From positions 62,001 to 126,000 of the forward strand of contig CAZLGW010000013.1 in NCBI GenBank assembly GCA_964559125.1: a stretch of DNA of 64,000 nucleotides, given 5' to 3'. Positions within the stretch are counted from its first letter, which is position 1, and every line of letters starts with the position of its first letter. Source of the stretch: Ravibacter sp964559125 (GTDB taxonomy: Bacteria > Bacteroidota > Bacteroidia > Cytophagales > Spirosomataceae). Below the pieces are notes generated by a model. The model saw nothing but the letters and a program-made list of their open reading frames with translations, was not told the DNA's origin and ran no database searches. Of this stretch, positions 8,154 to 16,937 are shown piece after piece. The translations under genes were made by a program, and so were the position numbers.

Positions 8154-10721
8154 TCAATAAACATACCGCAGTGTAATACCGAATGTACGCGGATCTCCCA
8201 GAATCCCGGCATATTGCCCGTAGCTTCCCGGCGCGGCCAGTAATTGCTCATAATAATCTTTGTTGAACAGGTTCCTCGACCAGGCAAAGACGGTGATCCC
8301 GTTGGAAGCCCGGAAGCCCGCGCGTATGTTGGTGAGCGAATAGCCGTCGATGTTGAGGTATTGCGAAGGCGACGGACTTGAAGAGAAACCCGACCGGAAG
8401 AAGACGTCGATCCCGGCGAAGTAATTGCCTTTCAGACCCAGCAGATTCCCTTTGACAGTAGCTTCTCCTCCAAAAGACCCCGACCATTTAGAGATACCCG
8501 GTAGTTGCCCTCCGGAAATATCCTTAAAAGCCTGTGCTCCTCCTACTTCTTCCAAAGGCACAGGGGCGTTTGCGAATTTGATGTATTTACCGTCGGTATA
8601 GGCCAGGGCGGTATTGAAGGTAAAGTGCTGGCCTAAGCGTATGCTTCCGTCAAGCTCCGCACCGCTTACACGTACCTGTTCGGCATTCGCCAGGTATCCG
8701 CGGTTCACGCCGGGTTCGGGCGTCTGTACCTGCGTTTGGAAATCGTCGATATCGGTGCGGTAGAAGGTCAGGTTAAGCGTGGAATTGAGAGAAGGCTTTG
8801 TCTTGATACCGATCTCCTTATGATTGACGAATTCCGGCTTTACGTTTGCCAGCTCCAGAAGGACCTGGCCGTTTGCGCTCGGAAGTCCTCCGACATTGAC
8901 ACCGATAGGCTTGTAGCTTATTGAATACGTAGCATAGGCATTGACCCTGCTGCCGGGCTTGTACTGGAGCGACAGCTGACCTGAGAAGTTGCCTTCCGAA
9001 TAATCAGTATCGAACGCCTGGTTAGAGTAAACGCCGTTCTTTAAAGCGAGCAGATCCGGATTGGTAGTCTGCAGCCCGCCGTATGTCCGCCGCTCATAGT
9101 TGACTACTTTCTTGTCGTAATTATAACGTATACCAGGTAACAGGTGGATGTTCCGGGCGATGTTCCAGTCAGCCTGTCCGAAAACAGCGAGGCTGGTGCT
9201 GCGTATGCCGTAATTTGTACGGATGCCGAAGTTGTCGAAGAGTCCCGGCGTCTGCCACAACGGGTTACTGTTGTTTTGTGCGAAACGCCACTGCGACGAG
9301 CCGGCTTCTTCCGTATGGACCGGATCGGTAGTAAGATCCTGCCAGAGACCGAATACGCCGATCACACCGCTGAGCCTGGAAGAAATTTTTCCTGAATACC
9401 TGATCTCCTGCGACCACTGATCGTGATATGAATTCCCGGCAGAAATGGTAAATACGGGCAGACCGATATAATCCCTGTCGTTGAGCGGAATCCATTTCCA
9501 GTAGCGCCATGCAGATGTGGCGGTAAACGTTCCGTTTCCGATTTTAATATCGGCATTGGCCGAAACGCCGCCCAACTGGTTATCGGCTTTGGAAGGTGTG
9601 TCCAGGTCTACGATCCGCTCGAATGCGCTCTTATAAGGGAGGGTATAATTCAGGTCGGCGATAATTGCGCTAAACTGTCTGAACGCAGCCCTCTGCGTAG
9701 TGACCACGCCGGCTATTGGCCATCCGTATCCGCTCGGCTTCTGGTCGGATACATCTCCGATGAGCGTGATCTTTACGTTTTCCGACGGAGTGTATAGCAA
9801 CTGGGCTCTTACGCCGATATTATTGATATCGTTGATCGGTAGCTGGGTGTGGTGGTTCAGGAACAAGCCGTTACGCTGGGAACCTGTAAACGAAACTCTG
9901 GCTGCGAGTTTTTTGCTGATAGGTCCGGTAAGAGAGCCCTTTGCCTGTATATACCCGTAGTTTCCATAACTTAGCTCGAAGCTTCCGCCCGGGCTGAAGC
10001 TGGCGGAGCGGGTCGTAATATTAAAGGCGCCCGAGGTCGTATTTTTGCCGAAGAGAGTTCCCTGCGGCCCCCTCAGGACTTCGACCTGCTCGATATCCAC
10101 AAAATCGAGCGCTGTAGCTGCCGGACGCGCGTAGTAGACGCCGTCGACATAGAAACCAACCCCGGGGTCGATACCGTCGTTTGTGAGGCCGAAAGTCGAG
10201 CCCAGGCCGCGAATGTTCAGAGTCGTGTTTCTGGGGTTGGAAGCATACAGGTTCACGGTCGGAATCAGCTCCTTCAGGCGATTGACATTGAAGGCGCCGG
10301 CATCGTCGGCCCTGGCCCCCCTGATGACCGATATAGGGATAGGCACTTCCTGTGAGGCTTCCTGCCTTCTCCTGGAGGAAATGACGACATCTTCCAGGCT
10401 CCTGCTGACCTGGTCGAGCAGGATCGTAACTTTCTCTTCATGTATAAGCACCTCCTTCCTCACGTAACCGACAAAGCTTACGATCAATGTAAACGGTAGC
10501 TTCTGGCCGGTTTTAAGGAAAATCTGCCCGTTTTCATCCGCGATAGCGCCGTTGGTAGTGCCCTTGATCGTAACGGAAGCCCCGGTCAGCGGTGTGCGCG
10601 TCTGGCTGTCAAGGATAGTCCCCACTATATTGGCATTGATAGTAGCCTGGTCCTGGGATCTAAGAAAGAGAGGTAAAGATATTAACCCTATAGATATTAT
10701 AGATTTAATGAATGATTTCAT
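8154..10721 (-). CDS. TonB-dependent receptor with carboxypeptidase-regulatory-like domain
   Basis: The 855-residue outer-membrane receptor starts with a signal peptide (SIGLISLPLFLRSQ). It then has a CarboxypepD_reg-like domain (VGTILDSQTRTPLTGASVTI), a classical plug (IPISVIRGARADDAGAFNVN, QVEVLRGPQGTLFGKN, TTSGAFNITTR) and a barrel ending in the aromatic GITLRYVY. The LRGPQGTLFGKNTTSGA motif places it with siderophore/vitamin-type receptors rather than SusC proteins. No dedicated inner-membrane transporter is adjacent, so the substrate is not assigned. It is transcribed alone on the minus strand. Confidence 0.9.
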   Translation of the reverse strand: MKSFIKSIISIGLISLPLFLRSQDQATINANIVGTILDSQTRTPLTGASVTIKGTTNGAIADENGQIFLKTGQKLPFTLIVSFVGYVRKEVLIHEEKVTILLDQVSRSLEDVVISSRRRQEASQEVPIPISVIRGARADDAGAFNVNRLKELIPTVNLYASNPRNTTLNIRGLGSTFGLTNDGIDPGVGFYVDGVYYARPAATALDFVDIEQVEVLRGPQGTLFGKNTTSGAFNITTRSASFSPGGSFELSYGNYGYIQAKGSLTGPISKKLAARVSFTGSQRNGLFLNHHTQLPINDINNIGVRAQLLYTPSENVKITLIGDVSDQKPSGYGWPIAGVVTTQRAAFRQFSAIIADLNYTLPYKSAFERIVDLDTPSKADNQLGGVSANADIKIGNGTFTATSAWRYWKWIPLNDRDYIGLPVFTISAGNSYHDQWSQEIRYSGKISSRLSGVIGVFGLWQDLTTDPVHTEEAGSSQWRFAQNNSNPLWQTPGLFDNFGIRTNYGIRSTSLAVFGQADWNIARNIHLLPGIRYNYDKKVVNYERRTYGGLQTTNPDLLALKNGVYSNQAFDTDYSEGNFSGQLSLQYKPGSRVNAYATYSISYKPIGVNVGGLPSANGQVLLELANVKPEFVNHKEIGIKTKPSLNSTLNLTFYRTDIDDFQTQVQTPEPGVNRGYLANAEQVRVSGAELDGSIRLGQHFTFNTALAYTDGKYIKFANAPVPLEEVGGAQAFKDISGGQLPGISKWSGSFGGEATVKGNLLGLKGNYFAGIDVFFRSGFSSSPSPSQYLNIDGYSLTNIRAGFRASNGITVFAWSRNLFNKDYYEQLLAAPGSYGQYAGILGDPRTFGITLRYVY

Positions 10722-11027
10722 ATTAAGTTGTCAGATTTGATGGTCAATGTAGTGATTGGTTACTGATCAGGTCGTTATACGGTGGTTTCGCAAGACCCGT
10801 AAAAATCAGATACGACATCGGTTCAGGCAACCTCTTGTAAGCTTAAGCTTTTCGTACATGGTTTTGGATGTGTTAATATGGTGGCGCAAACGTATGAAAT
10901 TCAATTTTCATCCGGGCGGTTTATTCGGGAAGTTTACCTAAAAATTTGCTTTTATCCGGCTGGAAAATAAAAAAGCAGGAGCATGCCATACTCCTGCTGA
11001 AAAAAGCGAAATGCCGGCTATCGCTTG
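10722..11027. other. Intergenic region between TonB receptor and DUF779 gene
   Basis: These 306 bases contain the terminator at 10974-10998 and presumably the promoter of the TonB receptor. Short open frames here have no recognisable homology, and no RNA gene was recognised. Confidence 0.5.
10969..10998 (-). terminator. Rho-independent terminator after the aldehyde dehydrogenase/DUF779 operon
   Basis: An 8-bp perfect stem (AGCAGGAG / CTCCTGCT, 10974-10981 with 10991-10998) and a 9-base loop are followed on the minus strand by a T-rich run. It sits 30 bases past the DUF779 stop. Confidence 0.85.
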
Positions 11028-11405
11028 CTAACCGGTTTCGCAACGCACTACGGGTTCAAGATCTTGCAGCTCATCTCCGGTAAATACTCTTGAACGGGTA
11101 ACAAACCGGACGCCGAGGGGTATTTCGAGGGAGAAGCTTGCTCCTCTGCCTTCGGTAATGTCGATAGTCAGCTGCGAGTATTGCCAGTATTCAAACTGAT
11201 CGGCGCTCATGTAGAAGTTGCAGCCGTATATCTTCCCAAGGCAAACATCACTGCTGCCTACCTTGAAGTCGCCTTCCTGGAAGCACATCGGCTGCGAACC
11301 GTCGCAACAGCCACCGCTCTGATGAAACATAACGGGGCCGTAGCGATCGGTCAGTTTGTCGACTACTTCAATTGCCTTTTCGGTTATTAAAACACGTTTT
11401 GTCAT
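11028..11405 (-). CDS. DUF779 family protein
   Basis: The 125-residue protein carries the family's Cys-rich stretch QSGGCCDGSQPMC, then GSSDVCLGKI and MSADQFEYW. DUF779 genes are commonly paired with acetaldehyde/aldehyde dehydrogenases, and here it lies 14 bases downstream of one on the same strand. A role in assisting or maturing the dehydrogenase is inferred from context only. The clustered cysteines could bind a metal. The operon ends at the hairpin just downstream. Confidence 0.85.
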   Translation of the reverse strand: MTKRVLITEKAIEVVDKLTDRYGPVMFHQSGGCCDGSQPMCFQEGDFKVGSSDVCLGKIYGCNFYMSADQFEYWQYSQLTIDITEGRGASFSLEIPLGVRFVTRSRVFTGDELQDLEPVVRCETG

Positions 11406-11419
11406 AGTGTCGTATCAGC

Positions 11420-12946
11420 TCAGAAAAATCCCAGCTTATTCTTACTATAAGAGATGAGCATGTTTTTGGTCTGACGATAATGATCCAGCATCATTTTGTG
11501 GTTTTCACGTCCGAACCCGGATTTTTTGTAACCACCAAACGGTGCGTGGGCGGGGTAGGCGTGGTAGTTGTTGACCCATACCCGGCCTGCCTGGATGGCC
11601 CTCGGCACCTGGTAAAGTTCGTGGGCGTCGCGTGTCCATACGCCTGCGCCTAATCCGTATAGCGTGTCATTGGCGATCTCGATCGCTTCTTCCACGGTTT
11701 TAAAAGTGGTAACGCACACAACCGGTCCGAAAATTTCCTCCTGGAAGACCCGCATTTTATTGTGTCCTTTCAGGATCGTAGGCTGTATGTAGTAGCCGCC
11801 GGCTTCTTCTCCTTCTTTTTTATTAGCTTCCCCGCCGAGCAGTACTTCGGCTCCTTCCTCCTTCCCGATAGCGATATAGGAAAGTATTTTCTCGTACTGA
11901 TCGTTGGAGGCCTGTGCCCCCATCATGGTTTCCGGATCGAGTGGGTGGCCGGTTTTGATGGCTTTGGTACGCTCTGTCACCCGGGCGATGAACTTCTCGT
12001 AAATACTTTCGTGAATCAGCATCCGCGACGGACAGGTACATACTTCCCCCTGGTTAAGTGCAAACAGCACCGCTCCTTCTATTGCCTTGTCGAGAAACTC
12101 GTCGTCTGCATCAAAAACCGACGGGAAAAAGATATTCGGTGATTTTCCACCCAGCTCCATCGTGGCCGGAATGATATTTTCGGAAGCATACTGCAGGATC
12201 AGCCTCCCGGTGGTGGTCTCGCCGGTAAATGCCACCTTGGCTATTCTCGATGATGTTGCCAGTGGTTTCCCGGCTTCAACGCCAAATCCGTTTACAATGT
12301 TGACTACCCCTGCCGGAAGAATGTCTTCTATCAGTTCGAACAGTACAAGGATGGAGGTGGGTGTTTGCTCTGCAGGTTTCAATACAACAGTATTGCCGGC
12401 TGCCAGTGCGGGCGCAAGCTTCCACACAGCCATCAGGATAGGGAAGTTCCAGGGGATGATCTGGCCTACTACACCCAGCGGCTCATGCAGTACGATGCTG
12501 ACCGTATCTGGATCGTGTTCAGCGATGGTCCCCTCCTCAGCCCTTATCGCCGCGGCGAAGTATCTGAAATGATCGATAGCAAGCGGAAGGTCGGCTGCTT
12601 TCGTTTCTCTGATTGCTTTACCGTTGTCGACCGTCTCTACCGCAGCGAGGTAATCAAGGTTGTCTTCCATACGTTGCGCGATCTTCAGCAGCAGGTTGCT
12701 CCTGTAGGTTGCCGAAGTCCTGCTCCACGTTTTAAAGGCGTCGTGCGCCGCATCCAGGGCCAGCTCTATGTCTTCTTTGGTAGACCTGGCTACCTGTGTG
12801 AATGCTTTTCCGTCGATCGGGGAAATGTTGTCAAAATATTCGCCTTTTGCAGGCGCCACCCACTTGCCGCCGATGAAATTCTCGTATCGCGCCTTGAAAG
12901 AAGGTCTTGCTACGAGATTAGCAGGTTTTTCCATTACAGTTGCCAT
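11420..12946 (-). CDS. NAD-dependent aldehyde dehydrogenase (AldB/ExaC-like)
   Basis: The 508-residue cytoplasmic enzyme oxidises aldehydes to acids. The catalytic features are clear: QIIPWNFP (cofactor cleft), FTGETTTGR, ELGGKSPNI (general base Glu), the nucleophile Cys in GEVCTCPSR, and EEIFGPVV. Its overall sequence resembles acetaldehyde/chloroacetaldehyde dehydrogenases that partner with DUF779 proteins. It forms an operon with the DUF779 gene and faces a divergently transcribed AraC-type regulator across 184 bases, so aldehyde-responsive control by that regulator is likely. Confidence 0.93.
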   Translation of the reverse strand: MATVMEKPANLVARPSFKARYENFIGGKWVAPAKGEYFDNISPIDGKAFTQVARSTKEDIELALDAAHDAFKTWSRTSATYRSNLLLKIAQRMEDNLDYLAAVETVDNGKAIRETKAADLPLAIDHFRYFAAAIRAEEGTIAEHDPDTVSIVLHEPLGVVGQIIPWNFPILMAVWKLAPALAAGNTVVLKPAEQTPTSILVLFELIEDILPAGVVNIVNGFGVEAGKPLATSSRIAKVAFTGETTTGRLILQYASENIIPATMELGGKSPNIFFPSVFDADDEFLDKAIEGAVLFALNQGEVCTCPSRMLIHESIYEKFIARVTERTKAIKTGHPLDPETMMGAQASNDQYEKILSYIAIGKEEGAEVLLGGEANKKEGEEAGGYYIQPTILKGHNKMRVFQEEIFGPVVCVTTFKTVEEAIEIANDTLYGLGAGVWTRDAHELYQVPRAIQAGRVWVNNYHAYPAHAPFGGYKKSGFGRENHKMMLDHYRQTKNMLISYSKNKLGFF

Positions 12947-12993
12947 ATGAAAAAGTGTTTAATTTTTGTTTTTACCGTATTTCAGTTTCAGAA

Positions 12994-13001
12994 CAAAAAT
13001 A
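12994..13001 (-). promoter_or_regulatory. Putative -7 element for the aldehyde dehydrogenase operon
   Basis: On the minus strand the sequence reads TATTTTTG, a match to TAnnTTTG, 48 bases before the dehydrogenase start. The -33 element is not well placed, so the site is tentative. Confidence 0.35.
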
Positions 13002-13130
13002 GTCTCATATTTTTCTGGAATATTTCAATATGGTATCAGGTTGTTACAATAAAATATCTTCTTTTCATACAAACTTTTAATTGTTTTCAGGCGTTTGGAT
13101 ATTAGCGGACATTAAGCAGGAAACCCGACG

Positions 13131-14081
13131 ATGATGGAGAGCAGGCATACCCCGGAACCTTATAATCTTACCCCGGCCGGAAAACTTCAGACCCTGGTGG
13201 AGAACCGTTCCGTTTTTACAATGGAGCATTGTGAGATGAACGTCTTCGAAACCTATCAGCCCACTGAGAGGGTAAGCCTGCAATTCCCGGACCTGGTTTA
13301 CACAGCCATGCTGAGAGGGAAAAAAGTGATGCATTTGTTCGGAGACAAGCATCATTTCGACTATCTCCCCGGTGAGTCGGTGATCATGCCTTCTAACGAA
13401 ACAATGGTCATAGATTTCCCGGAAGCGTCGCCCGATACCCCCGCGCAGTGCATAGCGCTGGCTATTGACGAGGGGAAAATAAAGAAGACCATCGAGCTGT
13501 TGAACGACAAGTTCGGAAAGGCCGATGAGCAGGAAACCTGGCATATCAGTTCCGGGCAGTTTCATATTCATAATACACGCGAGATATCCCACACCCTCGA
13601 CCGCCTGATGCGGCTGGCGAGAGAAACGAACCCAGTCAAGGATATTTTTGTGAATATGGCCATACAGGAGCTGTTGCTGAGGCTGATGCAAACGCAGGCG
13701 CGAAACCTCATTTTCGAAAACTACAAGCTGCTGAGCACTTCACGCAGGTTTGCCCGGGTCGTTGAATTTGTGCAGGAACATTTGCACGAAAACCTGACGG
13801 TCGACAAGCTGAGCGATGTGGCCTGTATGAGCAAACCCCATTTTTTCCGGAGCTTTAAGCGTGAGTTCGGGCTCAGCCCGGTCGATTATGTGATCAGGGA
13901 GAGAATGAAACAGGCGCAAAAGATGTTGCTGGAATCAAAAAACAGTGTTTCCGATGTCTGTTACAGATTGGGATTCCAAAGCGTCAACTACTTTTGTACT
14001 TTGTTTAAAAAGCATGTAGGCGTTTCTCCGGGTAAATTCAGGCAGTTGCAGCCGGCCGGGGTGTTTGTATATGACAGATGA
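13131..14081 (+). CDS. AraC family transcriptional regulator
   Basis: The 316-residue protein has an N-terminal cupin-like sensor region (residues 20-200; GDKHHFDYLPGESVIMPSNE) and a C-terminal pair of helix-turn-helix units (residues 215-310; LTVDKLSDVACMSKPHFFRS and VSDVCYRLGFQSVNYFCTLF). It is divergent from the aldehyde dehydrogenase/DUF779 operon, which is its probable target. It overlaps the following polysaccharide deacetylase start by 4 bases. The inducer is unknown; an aldehyde or alcohol is a reasonable guess from context. Confidence 0.9.
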   Translation: MMESRHTPEPYNLTPAGKLQTLVENRSVFTMEHCEMNVFETYQPTERVSLQFPDLVYTAMLRGKKVMHLFGDKHHFDYLPGESVIMPSNETMVIDFPEASPDTPAQCIALAIDEGKIKKTIELLNDKFGKADEQETWHISSGQFHIHNTREISHTLDRLMRLARETNPVKDIFVNMAIQELLLRLMQTQARNLIFENYKLLSTSRRFARVVEFVQEHLHENLTVDKLSDVACMSKPHFFRSFKREFGLSPVDYVIRERMKQAQKMLLESKNSVSDVCYRLGFQSVNYFCTLFKKHVGVSPGKFRQLQPAGVFVYDR

Positions 14082-14707
14082 ATTTTTTCCTGCACCGTTC
14101 TCCCTCCTGGCTTCAATGGATTCTCTCCGATTATACCTGGAGAATTGATACTTCTGAAAAAATCATTTACCTCACCTTCGACGACGGCCCTATCCCGGTC
14201 GTGACTGAAAGCGTAATGGAGATGCTGGAGCGCTTCGGTGCTGAGGCAACCTTTTTCTGTATCGGGGACAACGTCAGGAAACATCCCGACATATTCGAAG
14301 AACTGAAAAGAAGGGGGCATTCCATAGGGAATCATACTTACAACCATCTTAACGGATGGAAAACAGCCGACGACCTATACCTGGATAACTTTCGCAGATG
14401 CCAGGATATACTCCAAACCGATACAAAGCTGTTTCGTCCACCGTATGGGCGCATCAGGAAATCGCAGTACCGTTTACTTCCCGGGGATACGAAAGTAATG
14501 ATGTGGGATGTGCTGACCGGCGATTTCTCACCTGATGTGCAGCCTGTACCGGCCCTGAACAGCGCTATCAGGCTGTCGCGTCCGGGGACGATCATGCTGC
14601 TGCACGACAGTATAAAAGCGGAGAAAAAGATGTCTTATATTTTGCCCGGCGTGCTGGAGCATTTTTCAGAAAAAGGCTACAGATTTAAGGCGCTGCCGAT
14701 GCAATAG
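14078..14707 (+). CDS. Polysaccharide deacetylase (NodB homology domain)
   Basis: The 209-residue carbohydrate esterase (CE4 family) carries the standard motifs: LTFDDGP (catalytic base and metal Asp), HSIGNHTYNH (metal His pair), RPPYGR, WDVLTGDF and LLHDS. Such enzymes remove N-acetyl groups from peptidoglycan, chitin-like or exopolysaccharide chains. No clear cleavable signal is seen, although the N-terminus (MNFFLHRSPSWLQWIL) is hydrophobic. The start overlaps the stop of the AraC-type regulator (ATGA), suggesting coupling, but a functional link is not obvious. Confidence 0.92.
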   Translation: MNFFLHRSPSWLQWILSDYTWRIDTSEKIIYLTFDDGPIPVVTESVMEMLERFGAEATFFCIGDNVRKHPDIFEELKRRGHSIGNHTYNHLNGWKTADDLYLDNFRRCQDILQTDTKLFRPPYGRIRKSQYRLLPGDTKVMMWDVLTGDFSPDVQPVPALNSAIRLSRPGTIMLLHDSIKAEKKMSYILPGVLEHFSEKGYRFKALPMQ

Positions 14708-14750
14708 TGCAACATACTTGGGTATTACACCGTGGTTAACTTGATTAATT

Positions 14751-15182
14751 TTACAAATTGACCACTATATCGCGTTCTCCGGATACCCATTTAACGTGAC
14801 AACAGTCGAACTGGACTACATATTCAGCTGAGACTACCTTCTTCTCTTCAATAAAACCTTCAAAAAGGACACGGGTTGGAGTAAATTTAGGGAACCGGGA
14901 GTCGTCGGAATCGGTGGCTACCGGGTATGAGCTATAACTTCTGAAAGAGTCAAAGTGATGTTCCTGGTAAGGGGGAGTTATATCTTTACCCTCCGGCAGC
15001 CGGATAATCCGGAAACTGTCGAGTTTGACCGCCGCACCATTCTCGTCTTTCAATTGTACATTGATTGACCTGAAATCCTCAGTACACATAACCGGCCGAT
15101 CACACGGATGTTTTTCAACATCTACTTCCACACATGCCATTGCTAAAAAAAACAAGCCGAGTACTATTAAGGGCGTTTTCAT
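14751..15182 (-). CDS. Hypothetical lipoprotein
   Basis: The 143-residue protein has a lipobox-like signal (VLGLFFLAMAC), giving Cys17 as the probable lipidated residue. The mature part is beta-rich with further cysteines (KHPCDRPVMC and DCC near the C-terminus). No family was recognised. It stands alone on the minus strand and converges with the polysaccharide deacetylase gene. Confidence 0.7.
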   Translation of the reverse strand: MKTPLIVLGLFFLAMACVEVDVEKHPCDRPVMCTEDFRSINVQLKDENGAAVKLDSFRIIRLPEGKDITPPYQEHHFDSFRSYSSYPVATDSDDSRFPKFTPTRVLFEGFIEEKKVVSAEYVVQFDCCHVKWVSGERDIVVNL

Positions 15183-15299
15183 ACTTTTTCATTGCGATGT
15201 GTAACATTACGAAAGACCTCTGAAGTGGCGAAAAGGTTGTAAAGCTATAAATATAGACAGGGTGTCTGAAGAGCAGACAGGTACGCACGGCATTAAAGC

Positions 15300-15325
15300 C
15301 TGTGTCTACCCGCTGTGTCTACCCG
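15300..15325. repeat. 13-nt tandem duplication in intergenic DNA
   Basis: CTGTGTCTACCCG occurs twice head-to-tail (15300-15312 and 15313-15325), between the lipoprotein gene and the acetyltransferase gene. Only two units are present. Confidence 0.6.
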
Positions 15326-15376
15326 GAAAAGCTCTGTCTAAAAGCCGGTGCACAATCCCTTTATTGCTTTTCAACT

Positions 15377-15811
15377 TCATCCTGAGCAGGGGATAGTTTT
15401 TCCCAGGTCATCTTTATCCGTCCTTTCAAAGACCTCGAACCCGGCTTTTCTGTAAAACTGAAGCGCCCGGGTATTTTGTTCATTTACATCTATAAGATTC
15501 GCGTCAAGGTCGTAGATAGCAAAGCGGATGAGTCTTTTTCCCAAACCCAAGCCTATGTATTCAGGGTTCAGGAACAGCATTTCGATCTTTCTCCCACTCA
15601 GGGCTATGAAACCTGCAACCTCGCCCCGGTCCATCAGGCAGTAGATTTCAAATAGCTTCAGATCGAGCTTGTGAAGCAGGTCTTTTAGAATGGCGAAGTC
15701 TTCACGGCTTAGGAAATGGTGGGTGGCCAGGACGGATTCTTCCCACACGGAAAGAACCTTTTCACGGAGCATATCCGTATATTTTTCGATTTCAATAGTG
15801 TGTGGTTCCAT
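15377..15811 (-). CDS. GNAT family N-acetyltransferase
   Basis: From the Met at 15811 the product is 144 residues; the longer frame to 15856 adds 15 residues that do not fit the family. The acetyl-CoA-binding motif is GLGLGKRLIRFA, preceded by the beta-4 strand IEMLFLNPEYIG and followed by LIDVNEQNTRALQFYRKAGFE, which is characteristic of GNAT proteins. The substrate is unknown. It lies downstream of hsp20 but is separated from it by a strong terminator, so it is probably transcribed separately. Confidence 0.87.
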   Translation of the reverse strand: MEPHTIEIEKYTDMLREKVLSVWEESVLATHHFLSREDFAILKDLLHKLDLKLFEIYCLMDRGEVAGFIALSGRKIEMLFLNPEYIGLGLGKRLIRFAIYDLDANLIDVNEQNTRALQFYRKAGFEVFERTDKDDLGKTIPCSG

Positions 15812-15862
15812 TTTCAGGCTAAAGTTCGGGACGCGAAACCAGGTAAACAAATACATAATGCC

Positions 15863-15897
15863 AAAAAAAGGCTGTCACGATCCGGACAGCCTTTTTT
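15863..15897 (-). terminator. Rho-independent terminator after hsp20
   Basis: GGCTGTC (15870-15876) pairs with GACAGCC (15885-15891), flanked by A- and T-runs on both sides. It can work in both directions, but its position just past the hsp20 stop suits the minus strand. Confidence 0.88.
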
Positions 15898-15919
15898 GCA
15901 TTTTCCGGGCAGAGCCCGC

Positions 15920-16396
15920 CTAGTTGACTTTTATTTCCTGCGACTTGTGCTGATTTTCAGGATCTTTCGGTAAGATGACCCGCAAAATGCCGTCTGTATA
16001 TTCTGCCGAGATATCCTGGGTGAGCACTTTCCCGTTTAGCTGAAATGAACGGCTGAAATGAGAAGGCCGGTATTCTTCGTAGATAAAGCTCTCCTGCTTT
16101 TCTTCCTGCGGCGGCTGGTAGCTGATGGTCAGGATATCGTCATCGACTGTGATCCCGAACTGCTCCTTTTTCAGACCGGCGGCATATAGGGAAAGTACAA
16201 ACCGGTCAGTTTCTTCAGTAATGTTTACGGGCCTGAATGCAGTCCTGTTTTTCCTCATTTTGTGTGCCCAAGGGCCTCCCCTGAAGCCTCCTGTAAAGGC
16301 TTCTCCCCAGTGTGTTCCAAAATTTTTCCTGCAGCCTGAAGCAGGGTTGGCGAATCCATGGTGGTTGTTTTTATCGAATGCTTCTTTATAATACAT
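15920..16396 (-). CDS. Small heat-shock protein, Hsp20/alpha-crystallin family
   Basis: The 158-residue protein has a variable Gly/Asn-rich N-terminus (residues 10-45), then the alpha-crystallin domain (about residues 50-145: PVNITEETDRFVLSLYAAGL, FGITVDDDILTISYQ, RSFQLNGKVLTQDISAEYTD) and the family signature GILRVILPKD. It would act as an ATP-independent holdase in the cytoplasm. A small membrane-protein gene lies 38 bases upstream on the same strand, and the unit ends at the hairpin downstream. Confidence 0.92.
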   Translation of the reverse strand: MYYKEAFDKNNHHGFANPASGCRKNFGTHWGEAFTGGFRGGPWAHKMRKNRTAFRPVNITEETDRFVLSLYAAGLKKEQFGITVDDDILTISYQPPQEEKQESFIYEEYRPSHFSRSFQLNGKVLTQDISAEYTDGILRVILPKDPENQHKSQEIKVN

Positions 16397-16434
16397 GTTA
16401 TTTCTGATTTTTAGTTTAAAAAATGAATTTAAGC

Positions 16435-16737
16435 TCAGCCGATCGGTACTATAACCGGCCTGTTCCTATTCCTGATATGGACCGGTACGATGGTGTCGGC
16501 TTTCCGCGCAGGTACCGGTCCCGGGTTTTCAAATGAAAACTCATGATACCCGTGATCCTCCGGATGATAACCCCGGTTAAAAAGCCCTGCAATCGCTTTG
16601 ACAGCCAGGAACACGGTAGCAACGGCCATTACGACAAGCAGTATTTTGAACACTACGAAGAGTGCCAGGGCGCCCAGTCCTGCGGCCAGCGTTACAGCCG
16701 CGAAACGGGGCAATATGAATGCGAGTTTATATCTCAT
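16435..16737 (-). CDS. Small membrane protein of unknown function
   Basis: The 100-residue protein has a strongly hydrophobic first half (residues 12-55, probably two short helices, LAAGLGALALFVVFKILLVV) and a polar C-terminal tail containing GYHPEDHGYHEFSFENPGP. It lies immediately upstream of hsp20 on the same strand and may share its transcript. No family was recognised. A stress-related membrane role is only suggested by the neighbour. Confidence 0.65.
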   Translation of the reverse strand: MRYKLAFILPRFAAVTLAAGLGALALFVVFKILLVVMAVATVFLAVKAIAGLFNRGYHPEDHGYHEFSFENPGPVPARKADTIVPVHIRNRNRPVIVPIG

Positions 16738-16903
16738 TGTGTTTTAGATTTATTAAATAATACAATCGGGCCCTTTGAGGAGCAGACGTATGCTTTGTTG
16801 TTTTTACTTTAAAAAATACTATGTTTCTCCGGCGGTTGCCTGAACACAGCGTTGCGATTAGTTTTCAGGCAACAACTTTAGCAGGCCCTGAGCGGACTTT
16901 GCC

Positions 16904-16911
16904 TATATTTG
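16904..16911 (+). promoter_or_regulatory. Putative -7 element for DinB-family gene
   Basis: TATATTTG matches TAnnTTTG 26 bases before the ATG. A clear -33 element is not seen at the right distance. Confidence 0.35.
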
Positions 16912-16937
16912 GCTACCTATAACTACTCCTTATTGCT

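Noticed and set aside
10711..10726. ATGAATGATTTCAT resembling the Crp/Fnr box near the TonB receptor start.
   Set aside because: It consists of the start codons of the gene itself, lacks the flanking TT/AA symmetry and has no promoter element at a suitable distance.
12365..13105. 246-codon open frame on the plus strand opposite the aldehyde dehydrogenase.
   Set aside because: It is antisense to a clearly coding, conserved gene and has no recognisable protein sequence.
15243..15345. Possible CRISPR or tandem array from repeated GTCTACCCG/CTGTCT phrases.
   Set aside because: Only two adjacent 13-nt units exist, with no regular spacers.
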